From: Ipomoea triloba
Taxonomy: Eukaryota > Streptophyta > Magnoliopsida > Solanales > Convolvulaceae
Length of the DNA stretch: 64,000 nt
Reading direction: 5' to 3'
Assembly: GCF_003576645.1 (NCBI RefSeq)
Contig: NC_044916.1
Location: 15,973,477-16,037,476 of the forward strand
A program made the position numbers and the translations under genes. Within the stretch, counting starts at the first letter, position 1. Every line of letters starts with the position of its first letter. The notes under the pieces are model-generated. The model was not told where the DNA came from. It searched no databases and was given only the letters and a program-made list of their open reading frames with translations. Shown piece by piece: positions 45,292 through 56,675 of this stretch.

Positions 45292-48172
45292 CTACTCATC
45301 TTCCCAGGGTATTAGCCTGCAACACTGGACCGTCCCCTGCGTATTTTCTGTTCCATAATATTTCTTGACTTGGTGGCCGTTTACTTTGAAAAATCCTTTT
45401 TCTGGATGCATGATCTTCAAGGTTCCATAAGGAAATACTTTTGTAATAATATAAGGCCCAGTCCATCTTGATTTAAGTTTCCCAAGAAACAATCGCAGTC
45501 TGGAATTGAATAATAGCACTTTATCTCCCTCAATGAATTCTTTGTTTTTCCTGATATGCATGTCGTGATAAAACTTGAATCGTTCCTTGTAAGATCTGGA
45601 TGTTTCATAAGCCAACAAACGCCATTCTTCTAGTTCATTCAGTTGAAACATTCGCTCCTGCCCTATCGGTGTCTTATAAGCAGTCCTGAAGGCCCATAAT
45701 GCATCGTTAAGCTTGTCAACCCAATCCTTTGTATGCCGAGATACTGTCTCTTCCAATATGGCTTTAATATCTATGTTTGCATTCTCGACTTGCCCGGTAG
45801 TCTGAGGATGATAGGGGACTCCTCCTCGGTGCTGTATACCTTGCCTTTGAAGTAATCTTCGCATAGGTATGTTTCGGAAATGTGTTCCCCTATCGCTAAT
45901 TATAATCCGCGGTACTCCAAATCTTGTGAATAATCTTTTCAGAAATCTTGTTACACTTTTTGCGTCATTGTTGCGCAGTGCTTCTGCTTCAACCCATTTG
46001 GAGACATAATCTACTGCGATAAGAATATATTTGAAACCTTTGGAGTCCGGAAATGGTCCTACAAAGTCTAGTCCCCATATATCAAAAATTTCGCACGCCA
46101 AGATGTAATTTTGCGGCATTTCGTCTTTTCCAGTGATATTACCAGTTCGCTGATATCTATCACAGTTTCTGACACAGATTTGAGCATCCCGAAATATTGA
46201 GGGCCAGTAGAATCCTGCTTCAAGTGCTCTCCTAGCAGTTCTGTTAGCTGAGTGATGGCCCATTCGATGGCATTCTCCAAGAATCTCATGTCATTCAGCC
46301 TCTGTTACACAACGTCGAATTATTTGATCTGCGCACACTTTGAAGAGATACGACTCGTCCCAGAAGTAGTATCGAGATTCTGCTATTAATTTTCTTCGGG
46401 CGTGTATATTTAAAAATTCTGGTAACTCTCCCCCTACAAGATAATTAGCCAGATCTGCATACCAAGGTGTGAGATAGAGACCCATCAGCTTTTCCTCTGG
46501 AAAATATTCATTCACATCCCCAATTATATCCTGTCCTTTCTCATTCTCTAACCTTGACAAATGATCTTCTGCACTGTTTTCAACTCCTTTTCGGTCCATG
46601 ATAGTCACGTCAAATTCTTGCAATAGCAAAATCCATCTGATCAACCTTGGTTTTGCTTCAGGTTTAGACATAAGAAATCTGATAGCTGCATGATCAGTAT
46701 GAATGATGACCTTTGACATTAAGAGATATGATCTAAATTTATCTAATGCAAACACGATTGCAAACAATTCTTTCTCGGTCGTGGTATAAGTTTGTTGCGG
46801 CTTAGTCAACATTCGACTAGCATAAGCGATAGGCTGAAATTTCTTATCATTTTTCTGCCCTAGCACAACTCCAACAGCGAAATTACTCGCGTCACGCATC
46901 AACTCAAAGGGTTGATCCCATTTCGGTCCTACAAGGATTGGAGTATGTACCATGGCATCCTTTAAATTCTAGAATGCTTTCATTGCGTCCTCGTTTAATT
47001 CAAACACTGCGTCCTTTTCCAACAGTTTGGTCAACGGTCTTGCGATTTTCGAGAAGTCTTTAATAAATCTTCTATAAAATCCCACATGTCCCAAGAAACT
47101 TCTCAGGGATGTCACATTGTGCGGTGGTGGTAAGGTTTCAATAATTGTTGTCTTAGCTCTGTCAACCACAATTCCTTTTTTTTGAAATTTTATGTCCAAG
47201 CACAATTCCTTCTGTAACCATATAATAGCATTTTTCCCATGATAATGCTAGATTCATTTGCTGGCATCGTTCCAAAACCTTTTCTAAATTTCCAAGGCAT
47301 TCTTCAAAAGTTTCCCCGAAAATTGTGAAATCGTCCATGAAAACTTCCATGAAATTGCCAATGAAATCTTCGAAAATAGCCAACATGCAACGCATGAAGG
47401 TGGCAGGGGCGTTACAGAGACCAAATGGCATTCTCCTGTAAGCAAATGTACCGAACGGACAAGTGAATGTTGTTTTCTCTTGATCCTCCAAGGCTACTGG
47501 AATTTGAAAGTATTCGCTCATTCCGTCCAAGAAACAGTAGTAGCCGTACCCGCTTACTCTTTCAATCATCTGATCTATAAAGGGTAATGGAAAGTGGTCT
47601 TTACGGGTGGCTTCATTGAGCTTTCTATAGTCAATACAGACTCTCCATCCAGTTATCTTCCTCGTAGGAATCAGCTCCTTGTTATCATTCTCGGTGACTG
47701 TAATTCCTCCTTTCTTTGGTACTACGTGAGTTGGACTGACCCATGTGCTGTCCGAAATAGGGTAGATCATTCCGACATCCATAAGTTTGATCACCTCGTT
47801 TTTCACGACTTCAAATGTGTTCGGGTTAAGTCGACGCTGCGGTTGCGCCACAGGTTTGGATCCTTCTTCCAACAGAATTTTATGTGTGCAAATGGCCGGA
47901 TTAATCCCTTTCAAGTCAGTCATTTTCCAACCTATAGCTTCCTTGTTTCTTTTCAGCACTGTTATTAGTTGTTCTCTTTGTCTTTCTGAAAGATCTGTAG
48001 CAATAACAACTGGTAATTCTTTCCCTGTTCCTAAATAGGCATACTCAAGATGAGTAGGTAGAGGCTTTAATTCTCCTTCATGCATTATCTCATCGTCTTC
48101 TTTCCTGTTCTCGTTTTCATCATCATATTCCTCCTTTAATTCATCAAATTCATCCCCATCATTTCCAACCAT
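45292..48172 (-). pseudogene. Athila pol: reverse transcriptase, RNase H, integrase, broken
   Basis: From 48172 down: an acidic linker, reverse transcriptase with WRVCIDYRKLNEATRKDHFP, RRMPFGLCNAPATF and the catalytic FMDDF (about 47330), a frameshift in an A-run near 47190, RNase H with [19 protein letters not shown] (Arg-Asp in place of the usual Cys-Asp) and [11 protein letters not shown], then integrase. TAG at about 46969 stands for a probable Gln, and TGA at about 46291 breaks the frame before integrase. In integrase the zinc finger has CDRY in place of CDRC. The catalytic DDE residues are in [20 protein letters not shown] and GQVENAN. About 40 codons usually found between TAYKTPIG and QLNELEEWR are missing in frame. 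Confidence 0.9.
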
Positions 48173-48175
48173 TTC

Positions 48176-48586
48176 CTACGAGACTTCACCAACAGAGTTT
48201 ATATTCTCAACAAATTCAGAAACACAATCATTATTAAGCAAATTAAAACGATCGACTTCTCGGTGTAAAGCAATATGTAAAGAATTAAGTTCATGCTCAA
48301 GAGTACTTTCATAATAACTCTTAGCACCTATGGGACATTCCCAAATGAAATCATGCCTCTTATCTTTAGGTATTTCGCACAAATAATCAATTTCATCATG
48401 CACATAATCAACGAAAAAACATTCATCACCATCTAAAGGATATTTCATCATTTTAGTCACGTCGAAGCTAGCAGACTCGTCTCCTACACGGATGACAAGT
48501 TTGCCTTCTCCCACATCTATTAACGCTCTAGCAGTCGCCAAGAAAGGTCTGCCCAAGATGAGAGGAATCTCCACATCTGGGTCCAT
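48176..48586 (-). pseudogene. Athila protease C-terminal part and linker
   Basis: It begins with LILGRPFLATARALIDV, the conserved segment following the protease active site in Athila elements, then an acidic linker. A TAG at 48176 separates it from the RT part in the same frame. It is out of frame with gag/protease start upstream, with the shift lying between 48587 and 48720. Confidence 0.8.
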
Positions 48587-48729
48587 ATTAGGATCACAAA
48601 GTCCACAGGAAAAATAAATTTATCAACTCGGACTAAAACATCTTCCACTATACCCCTGGGGTATTTGGTAGATCAGTCGGCTAACTGAATGCTCATGCGC
48701 GTGGGCTTAAGGGTTCCTAGATTCAACTA

Positions 48730-48916
48730 TCGATATAATGCAAAGGGCATTAGATTGATGCTAGCACCTAGTCGATATAATGCAAAGGGCATTAGATTGA
48801 TGCTAGCACCTAGGTCTTATAATGCAAAGGGCATTAGATTGATGCTAGCACCTAGGTCTGCCAAGGCTCTATTAATTAGATTGATGCTAGCACCTAGGTC
48901 TGCCAAGGCTCTATTA
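48730..48916. repeat. Three exact, staggered 42-bp tandem duplications in Athila protease
   Basis: The pairs are 48730-48771/48772-48813, 48776-48817/48818-48859 and 48833-48874/48875-48916. Each is a perfect duplication of exactly 42 bases with its own start phase. Confidence 0.95.
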
Positions 48917-50244
48917 AAAGTCGTTCCTCCTATATTACAAGGTATAGTAAAGCTTCTAGGATCTTTTAATTTTCTAGGCACATCCTTATGTAATATAGCA
49001 GAACATTCTTCTCCTAGCACAACAGTAGCAGTTTCAGCTAATTTCTTTTTATTTGATAGAAGATCTTTAAGGAATTTGGCATACCTTGGCATTTCTCCGA
49101 GTGCATCGATGAATGGCATATCGACGTGTAATTGGCGTAGCATTTGTAAGAATTTGTTGTATTTGGCGTTGTCGATATCGGTGCGGAATCTTTGAGGGAA
49201 CGGGAGTTTTGCTTTCAGCACCGGCGGTGGTTCTTGCATGATTTCTTTTCCTTTCCGAGAAGGTTGTGGTTGCATTTCTTCCTTCCTGAGTTCTTCTTCA
49301 ATTGTTTGCTCGGCTTGTGTTGAATTGGTGGTCTCTTCGTTGTCCACTCTTGACTCTTCTGTTGGAGTAGATTGCGGAGGAGGTGGGACAGTGTCTGGAA
49401 GTGCTCTTCCGCTTCTCAATGTTACGGCATTTACATTTGGTTCTCCCTGAGATTGGATCATTTCCATGATTTTTGCGAGGGTGCTTTCAATCGTTTGAAG
49501 CGGTGAAAGTGTCTCGTGGCATAGTTCTTGGATTTCTCGGAGCATCTCTTTAGTAATGGTCTCTTTAAGTCTGGCATTCTCGAGCATCTCTTTAGTAATG
49601 GTCTCTTTAAGTCTGGCATTCTCCTCCCTCGTTTCTCGGATGAAATCTTTAAGTCTGGCATTCTCCTCCCTCGTTTCTCGGATGAAATCATTTAGGCGTG
49701 CATTCTCCTCCCTCGTTTCTCGGATGAAATCATTTAGGCGTTGCTCGAGGGTGGTTTGGTGGCTTCCGGGTGAAAGAGGCTGCTCTGGAGAAGTAGGGGA
49801 ATAGGCATATGCACAGGATCCGTCCACGTCCTCACCACGCGTGTGAGTCGGCGTGGAATTATTCCAGTGAGCTCCCACGCCAACGCACACGCGTGTGGAT
49901 CTCGTGGCAGGATCACAGCTCGCAAAAATTTCAGAATTGTGATGTTTTGGCTCGTCGAAATGCATTTGAGGGTAGTGAGGAGGTATCTCGGAAGTAGGAT
50001 ATCTCTGGGGTTGAAAATGTTGTGTTACGTATGCTTGTTCATGATAGTAAGTTGGTGGAGGAGGTAGTGAGTAATGGAAAGAAGGTGGGTAAGGGAAATG
50101 GTAGTTATGATAATATTGAGGTGGTGGGTATGAAGGTTGGGGTTGTGAAGGGTAGTAGGGATTTCTTCTGTATGGTATATGACTATGATAAGCTTGCTCA
50201 TTAGGTGGAGGTGGATCCATAATTCTATCAAAGAATTCCTGCAA
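48817..50244 (-). pseudogene. Athila gag and protease start, internally rearranged
   Basis: The 475-codon frame begins MQEFFDRIMDPPPPNEQAYH with a Pro/Tyr/His-rich N-terminus, then a segment of about 40 residues derived from inverted LTR-like DNA (49826-49915), a coiled-coil stretch of 14-residue repeats (RLNDFIRETREENA type), and the Athila-typical KYNKFLQMLRQLHVDMPFID. It ends with the protease active-site region ALADLGASINL, which appears twice because of the 42-bp duplications. The usual capsid domain is not recognisable, so gag seems to be internally deleted. The 14-residue repeats at 49540-49741 are exact DNA duplications that may be artefact. Confidence 0.8.
49540..49741. repeat. Three exact, staggered 42-bp tandem duplications in Athila gag
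   Basis: The pairs are 49540-49581/49582-49623, 49606-49647/49648-49689 and 49658-49699/49700-49741. All are perfect, and the three unit sequences differ in phase. Confidence 0.95.
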
Positions 50245-50422
50245 TCAAATTTTCAGGCAACGAATCGGAGCACAAGAGGTAGCTCCCTTCACAGATTAGC
50301 TCAAATAATGTGTGGTTGGGTGCGGAAGTGTAATTGGCGATAATAATAAGACAAAAGAAAAGAAAGTAGACAAGTTATCCAAATGACTCAAGATAGTAAA
50401 ACTTTAAATTCACCGTTTGCCA

Positions 50423-50440
50423 TCCCCGGCAACGGCGCCA
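50423..50440 (-). other. Primer binding site of the Athila element (tRNA-Asp type)
   Basis: The minus strand reads TGGCGCCGTTGCCGGGGA three bases inside the LTR, the usual Athila/Tat primer site. It fixes the right LTR as the 5' LTR. Confidence 0.92.
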
Positions 50441-50443
50441 TTT

Positions 50444-51751
50444 TGACAAGGATTGTTCGTATGGGTGAGTGAATGGTGAAGGTATGAAGGGTGTTAAAAC
50501 GAAGAGTCATAAACTCCCCAAGTGTCGTATCACTCGTGGATGGCAAATTGGAGAATATACGGCTTTGCTACCTTGGTTTGTTTGAATAACGTTAAGATGG
50601 ATCATGTGGATTTTGGTAAAAAGGAGATATTAAGAGGGCAAAGGATAATGAAATAAAGAGGTAAACAAAGGGAAATAAAGGCGGATGGGGCTAAAATATC
50701 ATGGAGATTGGTTAATGGTGTAAGGTAGAGTATTGATTTCTATTGAGTCATGATTGAAGGAGCTTGAAACATAGTCTTGAGTGGCGTCACACTCAAGCTC
50801 CCAATCCTCAGTCGGTTGGTGAATTTTATCAAACACTTTGTCTACAAGTTCCCTCCGGGTCTCATCTTCTCAAATTGAGAGCGGGAGATGTGGGTAGTGG
50901 GCTACATCCCTTTGCGATATCTCGCCAAAGAGATGATCCTATACTCTTAGAGAGATCATACAAGACATACTCACAAATTCAACATTCCCCAAGGAAATCA
51001 AACTCATTATCAAATTAGATCATGAACACCAATCATCCATTCAATCTAGCCCCTATCCTAGGGATTAGCCTCTCATAGGCTTTAACAACATCAAAGCATC
51101 AAAATAGAAAAGCATATCTACTAGATCAATATAAAAAGCAAACAACTTTATGGAAAAGGATAGGCAAGAGAAATCCAAGAGAAAACAAGTCTTTTTGAAA
51201 GAAGTTACCTAAGAGATCTTCAAGATGTAAAAATTCAAGTTATCCTCTCTCAAGAGCTTCTCTTCCTCTCCAAGTCCTATCTAACCTAACCTAAAAATTG
51301 TGGATTGAAAAATGAGACAAAAGACCCTCTAAACCTAGCTGAAATGTCCCTTAAATACTAAAACATCGCGCAGGTTTTCTAGTGTCGTCCCACGTCTGCC
51401 ACACGCGTGTGGACTGGCGTGGACAGCTACTGGAATAATTTCACGCCAGCTCACACGCGTGTGAGGCTCGTGGGCGTGGTTTCATCATTTCTGTTTCCTT
51501 TTGTTGTTTCCGGTTTGGTCTTCGTGTATTCCCATGTGGATTGATTCTTCCTTTGCAACGATTTATGCTCTCTTTTGGTTGATTTCAGCCTTCATTCCTG
51601 TGGGAATTCTACAAAACACTCCACACAGAACTCATTTGCAATTTGTTAGTAAAATAGCATGTAAACACGTAATTGCACTCTTTAAGACTTATTTTTAGCA
51701 AGAAATCAACTTAATAAGTTATAGATAAATCGGTACTTTTGGCGTCTATCA
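50444..51751 (-). repeat. 5' LTR of the Athila element (right), 1308 bp
   Basis: It has the same TGACAAGGATTG and GTCTATCA ends as the left LTR and about 98-99 percent identity by eye. It lacks the 23-bp segment present at 42966 in the left LTR. Confidence 0.93.
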
Positions 51752-51756
51752 AAGGA

Positions 51757-52980
51757 TTTGAAACAAAACTTTTGGTGGTCAGGCATGAAGAAGGATGTAG
51801 CTGAATTTGTGGCTAGATGTTTGAACTGTCAAAAGGTCAAGGCAGAAAGAAGTAAGCCAAAGGGATTATTGCAACCATTAGAGATTCCGCAGTGGAAATA
51901 GGACTCAATCTCTATGGATTTCGTGGGAGGATTGCCTAGAACCAAGGCTGGAAACGATCAAGTGTGGGTCATTGTCGATCGACTGACCAAGACAGCAAGA
52001 TTCATCCCAATGAACAAAACATGGTCAATGGAAAGGTTGGCAAGAGCCTATATTAAGCACGTGGTTAAACACCACGGGGTAGCGCAAGATATCGTTTCAG
52101 ACAGAGACTCACGATTTTTATCACGTTTTTGGGAAGCGTTACAAATGGCAATGGGCACTCAACTCAAACTGAGTACGGCTTTTCACCCTGCCACGGATGG
52201 CCAAACGGAGCGAACAATACAAACGTTGGAAGATATGCTCAGAGGTTGTGTGCTCGATTTCCAAGGTTCATGGGACGAACAGTTGGATTTAATAGAATTT
52301 TCCTATAACAACAGCCACCATGCGAGTATAGGAATGGCTCCTTATGAGGCATTATATGGGCGGAAATGTCGAAGTCCTCTGTGCTGGAGCGACAAAAGCG
52401 ATGTCGTTACACTTGGACCTCAGTACTTACAAGAGACTACTGAGGCAATCAAGGTAATTCGAGAGAGGATGAAGGTCGCGCAGGATCGACAAAAGTCGTA
52501 TGCCGATTTGAAGCGACAATTCACCGAATATCAAGTTGGGGAGAAGGTGTTACTGAAAGTCTCACCCACTAAAGGAGTCAGAAGGTTTGGGAAGAAAGGA
52601 AAGTTGAGTCCTCGTTATATAGGACCTTACGAAATTCTGGAAAGGATAGGAAATTTAGCCTATCGATTGGCCCTGCCGATTGAGCTTGATAAAGTACATA
52701 ACGTATTTCATGTTTCTCAACTTAAGCGGTATGTACCTGATGCATCCCATGTATTGGAGCCGGAGGAACTGGAGATGGATGATTCGTTGGTATACGAAGA
52801 AAGACCAATTCGAATCTTGGACTCAAAAACCTGAGATACAAGGAGGAAATCGGTCAAAATGATCAAAGTCCAATGGTCGAATCACAGTCTAGAAGAAGCT
52901 ACGTGGGAATTGGAAAGCGTTATGATGGGACGTTATCCAGAATTGTTTAACCCAGGTGCGTGGAGTTGATCTAACTATTA
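51757..52980 (+). pseudogene. Tekay pol, second part: integrase and chromodomain-like C-terminus
   Basis: It resumes the interrupted frame (WWSGMKKDVAEFVARCLNCQ), giving the two Cys of the integrase zinc finger. The catalytic core has MDFVGGLPR, IVSDRDSRF and GQTERTIQTLEDML. A TAG at about 51899-51901 replaces the Trp just before DSISMDF. After the core come LSPRYIGPYEILERIG and VFHVSQLKRYV. TGA at 52832-52834 interrupts the frame. Beyond it the same frame reads VQWSNHSLEEATWELE, a chromodomain signature that targets integration to heterochromatin in this lineage. The true end is near 52968. Confidence 0.92.
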
Positions 52981-53108
52981 TGTGCTTAAACAAATTGTGT
53001 GTTAAGACTAGGCATACTAGGAATTCGTTAAGAATAATAGAAGGTGAGTAGTAATCTACTTTGAATTCACGGATGACAAAAAGGAAGTTTCGGGGACGAA
53101 ACTATTTT

Positions 53109-53121
53109 AAGGGGGGAAGAC
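53109..53121 (+). other. Polypurine tract of the Tekay element
   Basis: AAGGGGGGAAGAC directly precedes the 3' LTR. Confidence 0.85.
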
Positions 53122-55795
53122 TGTAACCCGTCAGCTATTCCGATAAGTTTAGGGTTCGAAAAATATTTTTTTAGGCTATGACATTTATGAGAAGATCTCT
53201 CGGTACTTCAAAAGATTTTTTTTTTTAGACTAGTTACTAATAAGCTGCGATCTACGTATCGGTCACGAACCGAAAAATTTTTAAGGATGTATATACAGTT
53301 CGAATTTCCCTAGAGAATGGATTATTAAGTATGATACGATTAAGCCTGAACTTCCTATTTAGTTCAAGTGAAAATTAAATGGACTGTAAGAGTGAAATTT
53401 GTTACGGACCTTCGTACCACTATATTTCGCGAGATACCGGAAAATTTCCCGATTTTAGTGGTTAATGACGGGATTATTTTTAGAATGATTTTGGTATTAA
53501 AATTTTCCCGAATTAAGTTATAATCCTCCGAACTTTTATCTGATTTAATCCCAAACTGGCAAAATAAATCCTACTCTTCATGAGCTACCATAGAATTGTG
53601 ACAAGTGTCACAATAATTACCACATGGTAATTAAATATTGATTTGTCATATGAGAGTATGGGATGATCATACTAGTTGGCTTAAGCTCCAAGCTATCGTC
53701 CTCTCTCACTCCCACTCTCATTTTCGAAAAATCAAGAAGGAAAAAGAAGAGAAAAAAATATCATCTTCTTCTTGGATCCAAGAACTCCATAGCTATTTTT
53801 TCAACACAAGTGCTTCCATAATAGGTAAAACTTTGGTTTTAATCGGTTAATATGACTAGAATCCTTCCTAGAACTTAAGTTTAAGCTAAGGATTCATGAA
53901 AATGTTGTTATTATGGTGATTATTGTTTAGGATCTTCGGTGAAAGTTTTGGAGGAGAAGATCACAACTTGTCTACGGTAGTAAAACTACTTGAGAGGTAA
54001 GGAATCCCTTAAGTTGGTTTAGTCACTTGAAAATGAACAAATGCTAACTAAATTATGTGACTAGGAATTTTATGTGAAAATTATGTGTTAAGATTGTGGA
54101 TCTATAAGTTGGCTCAAAATACTACACTTTAAATTTTTGGTAATTTTTGTATACATGTTCATGGCTAGTTTATGCATGTATATGTTGTATTTATGCCCAT
54201 ATAAGCTTATACTTGTGAAAATAGTGGAAAATCGATGCGTTGCAACCCGGTTTTTGCTGCCCGAAGTTGGCAGATTCGGATGGACGCGGCCGTGGACGCG
54301 CGTCCACCGGCGTCCAAAGTTTCGGCGTCACGGCCGAAAGGCCGGACGCGCGCGTCCGACGTTGCGGACATCCGCGAGTCTGTGCGACGCAGATCCGTTT
54401 TCGACTGAACTTTCTTCCGATGTTTTTGCTCCTGAGTGTTATGATGTTTGGAAGGCCTACGGGCAACCGAGTCAATTTTTGAAAGTTCAAATATTATTTT
54501 GTAAATTATGTTCATCAATTTGGAGAAAAATCGTGTTTTTAAGAAACAAGTTTGTCCCTTGTCACTTGGGAATTTATGGTGAAAAGTCATTTGACAAATA
54601 CGGGTATTTTTGGAAACATATTTGGATGAGAATAATTGTTTTGAGACATCATGTGAAAATACTAATTAAACTCAAGGAAAGAAAGAATGTTTTGAAAACC
54701 TTAGTTTCTGGATAAAGTTGTTGAGATGTTTGACTTGCGGGAGGCTTGTGAGCCGTGGCCCGAAGTTATTGAGATGTTTGACCTGTGGGAGGCATGAGTG
54801 CCGCGGCCCGAGGTTGTTGAGATATTTGACTTGCAGGAGGCTTGTGAGCCGTGGCCCGAAGTTATTGAGATGTTTGACCTGCGGGAGGCATGAGTGTCGC
54901 GGCCGGAGGTTGTTGAGATATTTGACTTGCGGGAGGCTTGTGAGCCGTGGCCCGAAGTTATTGAGATGTTTGACCTGCAGGAGGCATGAGTGTCGCGGCC
55001 CGAGGTTGTTGAGATATTTGACTTGCGGGAGGCTTGTGAGTCGTGGCCCGAAGTTGTTGAGATGTTTGACCTGCAGGAGGCATGAGTGCCGCGGCCCGAG
55101 GTTGTTGAGATGTTTGACTTACGGGAGGCTTGTAAGTCGTGGCCCGAAGTTGTTGAGATGTTTGACCTGCGAGAGGCATGAGTGCCGTGGCCCGAGATTA
55201 TTGAGATGTTCGACCTGCGGGAGGCATGAATGCCGTGGCCCGAGGTTCTTGAAAATATTCCAAGAATGCCTTGCACTTATCCAGGGGAAACTAAGTAAAT
55301 TTTACTAACTATGAAAATCTAGTTACTCTGTAACTACGTTGAGGAGTGGATGATGTACATCAACACTTGCAACTTCCTAGACCACATCACCTGGTTCGAG
55401 GGTGAGTGGCATCTCGTTTGGGGCACGTATACTGGCCCGGTGTACCACTCGTTAGACTAGATAGTGCCTAGGGTGGGAAGTCAAGTCTGGCCTTTTTGTG
55501 TATATATCTTTTGTAGCCATGCTAGTTCTAAGATGGCTAGTAAGGTCGGGTCTAGCTCAAACTCTCTTGATGGGCTGTAACTAAACCATGGTACATGTTA
55601 GTAGCTAGTTTAGCTACTCTTTTGCTGATGCTATATAAATGCATATCAAGTTATGATGGTTACGATGATATGGTACAGTTTTCTTATCTTTAGCCTGTGC
55701 ATCTATAATGAATCCTATCTGTATGTGATTGGGTTTAGTCTAGGTGTGGCGGTAACTACTCCGGTTGTTCGGTATAGCCGAGTCGGGGTGTTACA
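53122..55795 (+). repeat. 3' LTR of the Tekay element, 2674 bp, internally deleted
   Basis: It has the same ends as the 5' LTR. It lacks part of the GC-rich palindromic block near 54345 and a segment corresponding to about 37286-37925, which removes the first two thirds of the LTR ORF and leaves EEWMMYINTCNFLDH onward at 55342-55460. The 48-bp array is at 54716-55250. Confidence 0.93.
54716..55250. repeat. 48-bp tandem array in the 3' LTR, about 11 units
   Basis: Same unit and alternating variants as 36658-37190, with scattered differences and a somewhat different order of variants, which suggests turnover after insertion or before reverse transcription. Confidence 0.93.
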
Positions 55796-55800
55796 GCAAA

Positions 55801-56675
55801 TTTCAAATAGTGAAGAATTTACAAATTTGATGATGTGGAAGTGGGCCCTATTTTAAAAAGTGAGAGAAATTTATGGGTTAAGGATAACCTAATGCCACAA
55901 AAAAATAATCTAATATTTAATTTGGTAATATAATTCTAATTATCATATATAACATTTTAAAAATATAATACGAACAAGAATATCAACTATATAATTGGTA
56001 ATATTATTTCTTGCCAAATACACCGCGTCAACACCGTCAACGCCAACCGTTCACTTCCGGCAAGACTACAACACGAGCCTTCGATCGTCGGCCATCCGCA
56101 TCTGATTTGACTGCCCATGCGACATTACCAACGAAAACCGACGGGTTACCTGCTATAACTGCCAGCCTCCTTCTCCCATTGGAGTAGCAAACATAAGCAG
56201 CAAAACCAATGACGACCATCCACATCGTCGGCAGCAACCGCGTCGCCTAGACCGCCGGTGTATTCAAAACACCCAGAACGGTCGCCCTCCATCTCCTGAA
56301 CCGATGCTTCGCCAAACGCCATCCAGCGGCTCCTTGTCTTCTTTGGAGTGACGTCGTCGACAGAAACTGGACAACCAACCTACGTCGATTGCACCCCCTG
56401 AGCGCCGGCGCCTCACCATCTTCGATAAGCAGCGGCGCCAATCGGAGATGCAGGGAAGAATCGGAGAAGATGATCGGGGAAAACGCAAAAAAGTACATCG
56501 AGAAAAAATTACATTTTAAAACATATCTAATACTCCGTATATTATTAATAATATAATAATCATATTATTATATTATTATCAAATTAACCCAATATTAGAT
56601 TAAAAAAATAAAATAAAATAAAAAGTCACAAATTAATCTAAACCTAAAATCATTAGAGAAAACTTGGCTCTTGAT
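55801..56675. other. Flank of the Tekay element; part may be internal region of a copia element
   Basis: 55801-56010 is AT-rich flank. 56030-56490 is GC-richer with several short frames on the minus strand (up to 83 codons) that match nothing I recognise. Because a copia primer site and LTR follow at 56676, part of this may be its decayed leader or gag region. No function is assigned. Confidence 0.4.

Larger units (their letters stand above)
42453..51751 (-). mobile_element. Athila-type Ty3 retrotransposon nested in Tekay pol, 9.3 kb
   Basis: AAGGA flanks it at 42448-42452 and 51752-51756. The two LTRs are similar and the tRNA-Asp-type primer site lies inside the right LTR, so it is transcribed right to left. 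gag, protease, RT, RNase H and integrase belong to the Athila lineage by sequence style. The 1.5 kb between integrase and the left LTR has no env-like frame on the coding strand. The LTRs differ by roughly 1-2 percent by eye plus a 23-bp indel, so it is recent. It is non-autonomous because of several breaks. Confidence 0.95.
34971..55795 (+). mobile_element. Tekay (Del) chromovirus LTR retrotransposon, host of a nested Athila element
   Basis: Long LTRs (TGTAAC...GTTACA), an initiator-tRNA-Met primer site, gag-pol in the order protease, RT, RNase H, integrase, and a C-terminal chromodomain-like segment define a Tekay/Del chromovirus. The 5-bp target duplication GCAAA (34966-34970, 55796-55800) shows one insertion event. 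The total is 20.8 kb, or about 11.5 kb without the Athila insert. The LTRs are nearly identical where they align, so the insertion is fairly recent, but three nonsense codons and the nested insert make it inactive. Confidence 0.95.

Noticed and set aside
56037..56498. Short minus-strand frames in GC-richer DNA
   Set aside because: Several frames overlap on both strands, with no recognised motif. Composition is enough to explain them.
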